From: Dehalococcoidia bacterium
Lineage (GTDB): Bacteria > Chloroflexota > Dehalococcoidia > Dehalococcoidales > DAOWLH01
Length of the DNA stretch: 7,393 nt
NCBI GenBank assembly: GCA_030638985.1
Contig: DAOWDO010000011.1
Span: forward strand, 1 to 7,393
Direction of reading: 5' to 3'
The number at the start of each line of letters is the position of its first letter. Position 1 is the stretch's first letter. The notes under the pieces are model-generated. The model worked only from the letters and a program-made list of their open reading frames with translations. It was not told the DNA's origin and ran no database searches. The position numbers and the translations under genes are program-made. Positions 1 to 6,237 of this stretch are shown here, piece after piece.

Positions 1-1
1 C

Positions 2-1120
2 AAGTACGGCGCTGACGCCCTGCGCTGGTATTTGTTCACGGCAACTCCGCCGGGGAATGCCCGCAGATTTTCCGAGCAGCTGGTATCCGAGGCAACCAGG
101 CAGTTTCTGCTCACCTTGTGGAATGTCTATTCCTTTTTCGTTACCTATGCCAATATCGATAGATTCAACCCGGCTGCGGTTTCAGGCCAGCCGGAGCCAT
201 CGGTGCTGGACCGCTGGATTATATCAGAGCTCAATCAGCTGGTGTTTGCCGTGGATGCCGCTCTTGGCAGCTACCACCCAACCGAAGCCGGACGGAAGAT
301 AGAGGGTTTTGTCAGCGACCTGTCCAACTGGTATGTACGCCGCAGCCGCCGCCGTTTCTGGAAGAGTGAAAGCGATGCCGATAAGCTGGCCGCCTATACC
401 ACCCTGTACCAGTGCCTGGTGACGCTTTCAAAGCTGATGGCACCGTTCACGCCGCTTCTGGCCGAGGCGCTCTATCAGAACCTGGTCGGCTCCGTTTATC
501 CCGAAGCCCAGGATAGTGTCCACCTGACCGATTTTCCGCTTGCCGATAAGGGCAAGATTGATGAGCAGTTATCGGCCGACACCAGGCTGGCGATGAAGCT
601 GTCCAGCCTGGGACGGGCAGCCAGGAGCCAGGCGGGTATTAAAGTGAGGCAGCCTCTGGCCGGAGCGCTGGTCAGCTTGACATCGACTATGGAGAAGCCG
701 AGCCTGGGCAGGGTTGAGCCTCAGGTTATGGAAGAACTTAACATAAAGGGGTTGGAGGTTGTTGATAGCGCCGATGACCTGGAGAGGCCGGGCTATATGG
801 TCAGTGCCGAGGGGGGGTACGGGGTGGCTATTTCCACTGAAATCACCCCGGAACTTGCTGCCGAGGGACTGGCCCGGGAAATAGTGCACCGCCTGCAGAC
901 CATGCGCCGCCAGGCGAAGTTCGATATCGCCGACTATATTATCACCTATTATCAGGGTGATGGCTACGTCCACCAGGTATTCGCCGATTTTGGCGACTAT
1001 ATCAAGCGGGAAACACTATCACGGCAGTTGGCGGCAGAAGTCCCCGCTGAAGGCGTATTTACCGAGAAATATAGGCTGGCCGGCCACGACTTATATCTGG
1101 CAGTAGCCCGGCTGGGCTAG
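2..1120 (+). CDS. ileS: Isoleucyl-tRNA synthetase, C-terminal part (5' end outside window)
   Basis: The enzyme charges tRNA-Ile with isoleucine in the cytoplasm. The frame is open to the left edge, and the first visible residues, KYGADALRWYL, are the stretch that follows the KMSKS loop in IleRS, so the Rossmann catalytic core and KMSKS itself lie just outside. About 372 residues are visible. The helical anticodon-binding domain is seen through the WYVRRSRRRFW motif (about visible residues 110-120) and the following APFTPLLAEALY helix. After it comes a tail with LAAEGLAREIVHRLQ (about 285-300), typical of the DUF5915-type end found in eukaryote-like (type 2) IleRS. The C-terminal zinc-finger cysteines of the classical bacterial type are absent; the only visible cysteine is in the anticodon domain. 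The gene ends in TAG, 1 bp from the convergent protease gene. Identity is sure; the type-2 assignment is inference from the tail. Confidence 0.95.
   Translation, partial: KYGADALRWYLFTATPPGNARRFSEQLVSEATRQFLLTLWNVYSFFVTYANIDRFNPAAVSGQPEPSVLDRWIISELNQLVFAVDAALGSYHPTEAGRKIEGFVSDLSNWYVRRSRRRFWKSESDADKLAAYTTLYQCLVTLSKLMAPFTPLLAEALYQNLVGSVYPEAQDSVHLTDFPLADKGKIDEQLSADTRLAMKLSSLGRAARSQAGIKVRQPLAGALVSLTSTMEKPSLGRVEPQVMEELNIKGLEVVDSADDLERPGYMVSAEGGYGVAISTEITPELAAEGLAREIVHRLQTMRRQAKFDIADYIITYYQGDGYVHQVFADFGDYIKRETLSRQLAAEVPAEGVFTEKYRLAGHDLYLAVARLG
1104..1119. terminator. Short hairpin at the ileS/protease convergent junction
   Basis: TAGCCC (1104-1109) and GGGCTA (1114-1119) form a 6-bp perfect stem with a GGCT loop, and the right arm takes in part of the ileS stop codon. 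On the plus strand it is followed by GTTATTCT, a poor U-tract; on the minus strand no T run follows. It is the only terminator-like element between the two converging genes and could act weakly in either direction. The call is tentative. Confidence 0.35.
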
Positions 1121-1121
1121 G

Positions 1122-2147
1122 TTATTCTGTGGGCCTGGCCACCAGTGTGGCATTGGTGACTATCTGGGTATTACCCCGCCAGTAGGTTATTTCTATTTGC
1201 TGGCCGACCTCTCTGGAGCGTATTGCCCCCACCAGCTGTTCAATAGAGGTTACTGCCTCGCCGTCGATAGCCACGATGACATCTTCCGGCTCAAGACCGG
1301 CGGCATCGGCCGGTTGTCCGGGGGCGACACTGGTCAGCAAAACCCCTCTATCTATGCTCAGGTCGAAGAAGGCGACAATCGCCGTATCGACGGTATGCAG
1401 GCCGCCCACACCCAGGTAGGGGTGAACGACAAAGCCCTGGGTAATCAGGTCCTCTATGACAGGAAGCGCCGTCTCGATGCTGATGGCGTAGCCGATGCCT
1501 TCCACCTCGACACCAACAAGCTTGACGCTGGTAATGCCGATAACCTCGCCATTCATGTTCACCAGTGGCCCGCCGCTGTTTCCTGCGTTGATGGCAGCAT
1601 CGGTTTCGATGAGACCGAAGAGCCACTGACCATCAACGATTACCGAGGTATTGAGCCGGCTGACCCAGCCACCTTTAAGGCTGATGCCCTGGCCGAGGCT
1701 ATTACCGATGGCGGCTACCGGCTGGCCGACCTTCGAGTTATTGAAATCGGATATGTCAGCCGCCGGCAGATTCCGGGCATTAATCCGGACGATGGCAATA
1801 TCTGTAAGCGGGTCAGCACTCACTGAATCGGCGGGGAAGGTGCGGCCATCGTCCAGAGTGACGAAGATGCTCTCGGCATCCTCGACCACGTGGTTGTTGG
1901 TGACGACAATGCCATCTGAATCTATTATCCAGCCGGAACCCTCTGAGGTCTCGGTTTCAATCACCACCACTGAGGGCCTGACCTTTTCCACTACATCAAC
2001 GAAGCTGGGCGGCACCAGGCTGGAGCCATCTGTAGCGGGGGGCGTACCCGTGATGGTGATTGTTGCCGGCTGGCAGCCAGCAGCCGTTGCCAGCAAGAGC
2101 ACCAGGGCAATGCCAACCAGGGGAAATACTGAACCTCGGCGAATCAT
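1122..2147 (-). CDS. HtrA/DegP-family trypsin-like serine protease with one PDZ domain, probable lipoprotein
   Basis: This is a 341-residue extracytoplasmic protease of the Deg/HtrA family, which degrades or handles misfolded envelope proteins. Residues 1-25 are a signal peptide: MIRR, a hydrophobic run, then TAAGC with Cys25 as likely lipidation site (Ala rather than Leu at -3, so not a perfect lipobox). The catalytic triad is His86 (TNNHVV), Asp116 (LTDIAIV) and Ser191 (GNSGGP). A single PDZ domain covers about 245-335. The frame extends upstream to an ATG at 2261, but that start lies inside the trpB2 terminator hairpin. I choose the ATG at 2147 because GGAGAGG (2157-2163) sits 9 nt before it, a good promoter ends just upstream, and the signal peptide then begins at the N-terminus. 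It may be membrane-anchored by the lipid. Family and triad are certain; the substrate is unknown. Confidence 0.93.
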   Translation of the reverse strand: MIRRGSVFPLVGIALVLLLATAAGCQPATITITGTPPATDGSSLVPPSFVDVVEKVRPSVVVIETETSEGSGWIIDSDGIVVTNNHVVEDAESIFVTLDDGRTFPADSVSADPLTDIAIVRINARNLPAADISDFNNSKVGQPVAAIGNSLGQGISLKGGWVSRLNTSVIVDGQWLFGLIETDAAINAGNSGGPLVNMNGEVIGITSVKLVGVEVEGIGYAISIETALPVIEDLITQGFVVHPYLGVGGLHTVDTAIVAFFDLSIDRGVLLTSVAPGQPADAAGLEPEDVIVAIDGEAVTSIEQLVGAIRSREVGQQIEITYWRGNTQIVTNATLVARPTE

Positions 2148-2174
2148 AAGTGAAAACCTCTCCGCTATAAGTTT

Positions 2175-2203
2175 ATCATAGTCCTGTACCGTCCGGTTGG
2201 CAA
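2175..2203 (-). promoter_or_regulatory. Sigma70-like promoter of the HtrA-type protease gene
   Basis: Read on the minus strand, TTGCCA (2198-2203) and TATGAT (2175-2180) are separated by exactly 17 bp. The expected transcription start is near 2168, leaving a leader of about 20 nt that contains the GGAGAGG ribosome binding site. The fit in spacing and the match to the chosen start codon make this a convincing housekeeping promoter, and argue that the gene is transcribed separately from trpB2. Confidence 0.75.
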
Positions 2204-2231
2204 AAGAGATGTTGAGGGCGGCCAGAAAAGG

Positions 2232-2259
2232 GAGGGGGCTGGTTTCTACCAGCCCCCTC
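2232..2259 (-). terminator. Rho-independent terminator of trpB2
   Basis: A perfect 11-bp GC-rich stem (2232-2242 with 2249-2259) encloses a 6-nt loop, TTTCTA on the plus strand. It lies 19 nt after the trpB2 stop. On the minus strand it is followed by CCTTTTCT, a usable U-tract. On the plus strand a TTTT also follows a few bases later, so the element may work in both directions. It separates trpB2 from the protease gene and overlaps the spurious upstream ATG of the protease frame. Confidence 0.8.
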
Positions 2260-2278
2260 ATGCGCTTTTAACTATAGA

Positions 2279-3634
2279 TTAAGGTACCTCTGGCAGTGAG
2301 GCCAGCGCCTCCTTGACTTTGGCTTCGGGATAATCATAATCCTGCAGTTTTCCTGAGAGATAGGAGTCGTAGGCGGCCATGTCGAAGTGTCCGTGTCCGC
2401 TGTGGGCCAGGAGGATTGTCTTGGCTTCGCCGGACTGGCGGCACTTAAGGGCTTCGTCAATGGTCACCCTGATGGCGTGGTTTGTCTCCGGGGCGCTGAT
2501 AATGCCCTCGGTGCGGGCGAAGGTAACCCCGGCCTCGAAGGTGGCCAGCTGGGGTACCGCTCGGGCCTCAACCAGGCCCAGCTTGTAGAGGTGGCAGACG
2601 ATGGGTGCCATCCCGTGGTAGCGGAGGCCGCCGGCGTGGACCGGTGGCGGTATAAAACCATGGCCCAGGGTGTACATCTTGAGTATCGGGGCCATACCGG
2701 CTACGTCACCGAAATCCCAGGTGTAGGGCCCCTTGGTCAGTGTCGGGCAGCTGGTCGGCTCAGCACAGATGATGCGAAGGTCCGGCTTTGTGCCCTCAAT
2801 CTTGTCTTTGACGAAGGGCAGGAACATGCCGGCGAAGTTGGAGCCGCCGCCGACACAGCCGACGATGATATCGGGATAGACGCCGGCCATCTCCATCTGT
2901 TTCCTGGCTTCCTGACCGATGACCGTCTGGTGCAGCAGGACATGGTTGGCCACGCTGCCGATTGAGTACAGGGTGTCATCGCGTTTGAAGGCGTCTTCTA
3001 TGGCTTCGCTGATGGCGATTCCCAGGCTACCGGGGGATTTGGGGTCTTCGGCGAGCATCTTCTGGCCAAAATCGGTGTCCGGGCTGGGGCTGGGGATGCA
3101 CTGGGCTCCCCAGGTTTCCATCATAATGCGGCGGTAGGGCTTCTGGTGGTAGCTGACATTGACCATGTACACCTTGCATTCCAGCCCGAAGAGCATGCAG
3201 GCAAAGGCCAGCGAGCTGCCCCACTGGCCGGCGCCGGTTTCCGTGGCCAGGCGCTTAACACCCTGCTTCTTACCGTAGTATGCCTGGGCGACTGCGGTAT
3301 TGGGCTTGTGGCTGCCGGGAGGGCTGGAACCCTCGTACTTGTAGTAAATCCTGGCCGGTGTATCCAGAAGCTTCTCCAGCCGGTAGGCCCGATATAAGGT
3401 TGTTGGCCTCCACAGTCGGTAGGCGTCCCGTACCTCGTCCGGGATCTCTATCCAGTTCTCCGGGCTGAACTCCTGGTCGTTGATGGCTGCGGAGAACAGG
3501 GGGGGAGGCAGGATAGTGGGCTCCTTAGTTCCCGGGTGGAGCTCTGGCGGCAGCGGTTCCGGCAGGTCGGGGAGGATGTTATACCAGTGAGTTGGTATCT
3601 CCTTTTCACTCAGGACAAATGTGTTATTTTCCAA
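2279..3634 (-). CDS. trpB2: Tryptophan synthase beta-like protein, TrpB2 type
   Basis: This is a 451-residue PLP enzyme of the TrpB2 branch, which joins indole to serine to give tryptophan and usually acts without a tightly bound alpha subunit. Lys110 in GSHKPNTA is the Schiff-base lysine, Glu132 in ETGAGQWG the catalytic acid, and GGGSN (262-266) holds the PLP phosphate. The [12 protein letters not shown] and [15 protein letters not shown] blocks, the extended N-terminus and the length of about 450 (TrpB1 is about 400) mark the TrpB2 type. The start codon is TTG (3634-3632), supported by AAGGAGGA at 3641-3648 with 6 nt spacing. No other trp gene is in the window, so it stands alone between a private promoter and a terminator. 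It could serve as indole salvage or as the organism's main TrpB; the window cannot decide. Confidence 0.95.
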   Translation of the reverse strand: MENNTFVLSEKEIPTHWYNILPDLPEPLPPELHPGTKEPTILPPPLFSAAINDQEFSPENWIEIPDEVRDAYRLWRPTTLYRAYRLEKLLDTPARIYYKYEGSSPPGSHKPNTAVAQAYYGKKQGVKRLATETGAGQWGSSLAFACMLFGLECKVYMVNVSYHQKPYRRIMMETWGAQCIPSPSPDTDFGQKMLAEDPKSPGSLGIAISEAIEDAFKRDDTLYSIGSVANHVLLHQTVIGQEARKQMEMAGVYPDIIVGCVGGGSNFAGMFLPFVKDKIEGTKPDLRIICAEPTSCPTLTKGPYTWDFGDVAGMAPILKMYTLGHGFIPPPVHAGGLRYHGMAPIVCHLYKLGLVEARAVPQLATFEAGVTFARTEGIISAPETNHAIRVTIDEALKCRQSGEAKTILLAHSGHGHFDMAAYDSYLSGKLQDYDYPEAKVKEALASLPEVP

Positions 3635-3640
3635 CCGGTC

Positions 3641-3648
3641 TCCTCCTT
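3641..3648 (-). promoter_or_regulatory. Strong ribosome binding site fixing the TTG start of trpB2
   Basis: The minus strand reads AAGGAGGA, a near-perfect Shine-Dalgarno, 6 nt before TTG at 3634. No ATG or GTG in frame lies closer, so this site decides the start. Confidence 0.85.
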
Positions 3649-3696
3649 GTTATTGTTAATTTTCTCCTGCTGTATTTGCCTGTTAAGATGGCTAAG

Positions 3697-3724
3697 ACTA
3701 TAACAAACGGCCGATGTTTGTCAA
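3697..3724 (-). promoter_or_regulatory. Sigma70-like promoter of trpB2 with an inverted repeat in its spacer
   Basis: On the minus strand a consensus -35, TTGACA (3719-3724), is followed after 16 bp by TATAGT (3697-3702). The predicted start is near 3690, giving a leader of about 55 nt. The spacer carries an inverted repeat, ACAAAC-N7-GTTTGT (3703-3721), which also enters the -35 hexamer. A repressor bound there would block polymerase, so it is a candidate operator. The leader is too short for a T-box or a classical attenuator. Confidence 0.7.
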
Positions 3725-3758
3725 TGGCATAAGCGGCAGGTAATCACGCGACGGAATA

Positions 3759-3767
3759 TGATATACT
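3759..3767 (+). promoter_or_regulatory. Possible extended -10 promoter for the flavoprotein gene
   Basis: TGATATACT is an extended -10 (TGN plus TATACT at 3762-3767) with no recognisable -35 at the usual distance. Transcription would start near 3774, about 18 nt before the ATG at 3792. It lies back to back with the trpB2 promoter in the 157-bp divergent region. Moderate support only. Confidence 0.5.
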
Positions 3768-3791
3768 GCCGGGGGAGCTGAACTAGACAGG

Positions 3792-4970
3792 ATGCGAGAT
3801 GTTCTGGTCATCGGGGGCGGGCCAACAGGTAGCTATCTGGCTTCAAGGCTGGCCGGGATGGGCTTTGATGTGCTGGTGCTGGAGCGGCGGGCCAGGCTGG
3901 GGGATAAGGTCTGCTGCGCCGGTATAATCGGCCAGGAGTGCTTCGACTCCTTCGTGCTGGATGATAGTCTGCTTTTGAGGCGGGCCAATAGTGCCCGAGT
4001 TTTTCTGCCCTCGGGCAGACCTATCAGCCTGTGGCGAGAAGAAAACCAGGCCTGTATTGTAGACCGGGCTGCTCTTGACGTGGTTATGGCTGAACGGGCT
4101 CGAGCCGCTGGGGCTGAGTATGCTCTATCCAGCCAGGTGAAGGATATTCAGCTTGGGGAAGACCGGGTGACGGCTGAAATTAGAAACGGTGGTCACCAGC
4201 AGAATCTTGAGGCGAGGGCGGCTGTTATCGCTGCCGGTTTTGACTCCAGGCTGGCTGAAAGAGCTGGTTTGGGCAAGCCCGGTGATTTTGTTATCGGGGC
4301 CCAGGCTGAGGTGGAGATTGGAGATATCCCCGAAGTTGAAGTCTATCTGGGGCGGGAGACCGCCCCCGGCTTTTTCGCCTGGCTGGTGCCGACCTCGCCA
4401 TCTAAGGGGCTGGTCGGATTGCTGTCGCGCCGTAAGCCGGGCATTTATCTGGAAAGGCTGCTCTCATCTCTCAGGGCTCAGGGGAAGATAGGCATGGCCG
4501 GAGCGGAGCCGGGCTATCGCGGTATTTCACTGAGGCCGCCGGACAGGACTTATGCCCGGAGGTTGCTTGTCGTTGGCGATGCTGCCGGGCAGGTGAAGCC
4601 GACCACCGGTGGCGGTATCTACTTCGGGCTGCTCGGTGCCGAAATAGCCGTACGGAAATTGAAAAGAGCACTGGAACAGGATGACCTGTCAGCCAGAAGT
4701 CTGGCCGGCTATGAAAAGGAGTGGAAAAAGAAGCTGGGGAAGGAGCTTGGTGTAGGTTACTGGGCACGAAGGCTATATGAGCGTCTCAGTGACCGGCAAC
4801 TTGACCGAGTATTCGAGATAGCAGTAGACAACGGTATTGTTGAGGCTCTCCTCAAGGACAAAGACCTGTCTTTTGACTGGCACGGTAAAGCGATATTGCG
4901 GGTGGCCCGTCAGAAGGCACTGGTTGGCGTCCTGGGGATGATGAAAGTTCCCCTTCAGTTTGGTCAGTGA
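3792..4970 (+). CDS. Geranylgeranyl-reductase-family FAD-dependent oxidoreductase
   Basis: This is a 392-residue flavoprotein of the geranylgeranyl reductase (GGR) family, whose members reduce double bonds of isoprenoid chains in lipids, quinones or chlorophyll. The N-terminal Rossmann dinucleotide fold has GGGPTG at 8-13 and Glu31 closing the second strand. DKVCCAG (38-44) matches the conserved cysteine-glycine region of the family. GDAAGQVKPTTGGGI (262-276) is the second FAD motif, in the GGR-specific form. The C-terminal 100 residues are basic and helical. The ATG at 3792 is chosen because it places the FAD motif right at the N-terminus; the ribosome binding site is weak (GGGGGAG is 15 nt away). 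It is followed 6 bp later by the GreA-like fusion gene, so the two are probably co-transcribed. Substrate unknown; a menaquinone side chain or membrane lipid is a guess from the family. Confidence 0.88.
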   Translation: MRDVLVIGGGPTGSYLASRLAGMGFDVLVLERRARLGDKVCCAGIIGQECFDSFVLDDSLLLRRANSARVFLPSGRPISLWREENQACIVDRAALDVVMAERARAAGAEYALSSQVKDIQLGEDRVTAEIRNGGHQQNLEARAAVIAAGFDSRLAERAGLGKPGDFVIGAQAEVEIGDIPEVEVYLGRETAPGFFAWLVPTSPSKGLVGLLSRRKPGIYLERLLSSLRAQGKIGMAGAEPGYRGISLRPPDRTYARRLLVVGDAAGQVKPTTGGGIYFGLLGAEIAVRKLKRALEQDDLSARSLAGYEKEWKKKLGKELGVGYWARRLYERLSDRQLDRVFEIAVDNGIVEALLKDKDLSFDWHGKAILRVARQKALVGVLGMMKVPLQFGQ

Positions 4971-4976
4971 GTATTC

Positions 4977-5792
4977 ATGATTGTCAGCAACAATAAGACT
5001 GTTAAACTGGGTGAGGCAGCCAGTCGTTTTCTGGTTGGCCGGTCGCCGGGTGAGAGGGCTAGAAGTCAGCAGGCTATCAACCACTTTGTCCGCTGGTTCG
5101 GGCGGGAGCGGCTCATTGTCCGGCTTTCGGCTTCTGAGGTGGCTAACTATGCCAGGAGGGCCTCTTCACCAGACAGCGAATACCTGGAAAAGCTTGACAT
5201 AATACGGGGTTTTCTCGCATATGCCAAAAAAGAGGGCTGGACTGAGACCAGCTTGGCCACTCATCTCAGGGCCAGGAAGGGAAAGGTTAAGCTATTAGCC
5301 GGCGCCGATAAGGGTTTGCCTGAGCCAGTGCCTTTGACTCAGCAGGGGTATGACGAAATCAGGCAGGAACTGGAGTCCCTCAGGAGCAAGCGCCTGCACA
5401 CCATTGATGAAATAAGCCGGGCTGCGGCTGACAAGGACTTTCGGGAAAATGCCCCGCTGGATGCCGCCAGGGAGCAGCTATCTCACATTGACGGCAGGAT
5501 CCGGGAACTGGAGGCGACCCTGAAATCGGCGGTCCTGATTGAGGGTAAGGCAACCACTACCGCCAAGGTAGGCATCGGCGACCGTGTTCTGCTTCGTGAT
5601 GTTGCTTCCGGTGAGGAACTGTGCTTTACCATAGTCAGCCCCAAAGAGGTTAACCCGACGAAGGGTAAAATCTCCAGCTCATCTCCACTGGGCAGAGCTG
5701 TTGTCGGCAAGGAATGCGGTGACGTTGTTGAAGTGACTGTGCCTGCTGGTCGGCTGTGCTACCGGATTGAAGAGGTGGGTGGTGATGGGTAA
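4977..5792 (+). CDS. GreA-like elongation factor fused to an integrase-type core-binding DNA-binding domain
   Basis: This 271-residue protein has two parts. Residues about 8-100 form a helical bundle with the pattern of the SAM-like core-binding domain of tyrosine recombinases (AASRFL, then INHFVRWFG, LSASEVANYARR, LDIIRGFLAYAKKEGW). No recombinase catalytic domain follows. After a basic linker (101-115), residues 116-271 are a whole Gre factor: a coiled-coil hairpin (about 118-190) with Asp154 and Glu157 in DFREN, matching GreA Asp41 and Glu44 that trigger RNA cleavage in backtracked polymerase, then the FKBP-like domain (about 192-268) with GKISSSSPLGRAVVGKECGD. Ordinary GreA is about 158 residues, so the N-terminus is an added domain. 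The ATG lies 6 bp after the flavoprotein stop with little Shine-Dalgarno, suggesting coupled translation. Non-ATG codons at residues 114, 118 and 120 could start a plain GreA, but none has a good ribosome site. Domain calls are solid; the role is unknown. Confidence 0.88.
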   Translation: MIVSNNKTVKLGEAASRFLVGRSPGERARSQQAINHFVRWFGRERLIVRLSASEVANYARRASSPDSEYLEKLDIIRGFLAYAKKEGWTETSLATHLRARKGKVKLLAGADKGLPEPVPLTQQGYDEIRQELESLRSKRLHTIDEISRAAADKDFRENAPLDAAREQLSHIDGRIRELEATLKSAVLIEGKATTTAKVGIGDRVLLRDVASGEELCFTIVSPKEVNPTKGKISSSSPLGRAVVGKECGDVVEVTVPAGRLCYRIEEVGGDG

Positions 5793-5803
5793 GCCAGCGG
5801 CTA

Positions 5804-5830
5804 TTGACACTGGCTCGGTCCCGGTATACT
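5804..5830 (+). promoter_or_regulatory. Sigma70-like promoter of the DUF4870 gene
   Basis: TTGACA (5804-5809) and TATACT (5825-5830) are both close to consensus but separated by only 15 bp, shorter than ideal. Transcription would start near 5837, about 30 nt before the ATG. An inverted repeat, AGCCAG (5792-5797) with CTGGCT (5810-5815), brackets the -35 and may be an operator or a short hairpin after the upstream gene. Confidence 0.6.
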
Positions 5831-5865
5831 CTTAAGCTAAGTTTTTGCAATTGGAGGTTTGGCAG

Positions 5866-6192
5866 ATGGAAAAGACCTCTACCGGCCTTGATGAAAATGT
5901 TGCCGGTCTGTTGTGTTATGTTCTGGGCTGGGTGGGCGGACTGGTTTTCATTTTACTGGAGAAAGATAACAGGTTTGTCCGTTTCCACGCCATGCAGTCA
6001 ATCATTGTTTTTGGCATTATCAATATTGTCTTAATTGTCTTTTTCTGGATTCCTTTTCTTAGCTGGATAGTGGGTGGTATAGCCTTTGCCTTGTGGATAG
6101 TCTTGATGGTCAAGGCATACCAGGGAGAGATGTACAAGCTGCCCGTAGCCGGTGATTTGGCTGAGAAGTGGCTGGGCCAGATAAAAACATAG
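5866..6192 (+). CDS. DUF4870 small integral membrane protein
   Basis: This is a 108-residue protein of the DUF4870 (Tic20-like) family. The diagnostic block runs from TSTGLDENVAGLLCYVLGW through EKDNRFVRFHAMQS, where the first transmembrane helix (about 11-31) is followed by a charged loop and the conserved FHAMQS at 40-45. Two further hydrophobic segments lie at about 44-62 and 64-84, and a short polar tail follows. The ATG at 5866 is preferred over an in-frame TTG at 5845 because GGAGG (5853-5857) is 8 nt before it. The family has no settled function; members are inner-membrane proteins. It has its own promoter and is followed after 45 bp by the response regulator gene, with which it may share a transcript. 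Confidence 0.92.
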   Translation: MEKTSTGLDENVAGLLCYVLGWVGGLVFILLEKDNRFVRFHAMQSIIVFGIINIVLIVFFWIPFLSWIVGGIAFALWIVLMVKAYQGEMYKLPVAGDLAEKWLGQIKT

Positions 6193-6205
6193 TCAAATAC
6201 GATGG

Positions 6206-6224
6206 CAGATAGCCTGCTTATCTG
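6206..6224 (+). repeat. Inverted repeat between the DUF4870 and response regulator genes
   Basis: CAGATA (6206-6211) and TATCTG (6219-6224) are exact inverted copies around a 7-nt centre, GCCTGCT. It sits 14-32 nt before the regulator's ATG, which has no clear Shine-Dalgarno. As DNA it could be an operator (self-regulation is common for NarL-type regulators); as RNA a small hairpin near the start. There is no U-tract, so a terminator is unlikely. Confidence 0.4.
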
Positions 6225-6237
6225 TTGGGCTTGAACT

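Noticed and set aside
811..817. A run of seven G in ileS, and a similar C7 run in the trpB2 coding strand near 3500, as possible frameshift or phase-variation sites
   Set aside because: Both frames continue normally through the runs, and seven-base homopolymers are expected now and then in GC-rich coding DNA.
569..973. A 134-codon minus-strand frame inside ileS
   Set aside because: It is a shadow of the conserved IleRS C-terminal region.
1197..1826. A 209-codon open frame on the plus strand opposite the protease gene
   Set aside because: It is an antisense shadow of a clear protease with intact triad; its translation resembles no family I recognise and it has no good ribosome site.
2387..2965. 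A 192-codon plus-strand frame opposite trpB2
   Set aside because: TrpB2 on the minus strand has all catalytic motifs; the opposite frame is a by-product of high GC codon use.
3718..3746. A second plus-strand promoter, TTGTCA-17-TAATCA, for the flavoprotein gene
   Set aside because: The -10 is poor, and the TTGTCA coincides with the opposite-strand TTGACA of trpB2; the extended -10 at 3759-3767 is the better candidate.
5313..5336. Separate ordinary greA starting at TTG/GTG codons inside the fusion
   Set aside because: There is no ATG and no well-placed Shine-Dalgarno, and the upstream frame is continuous with a recognisable domain; kept only as a minor alternative.
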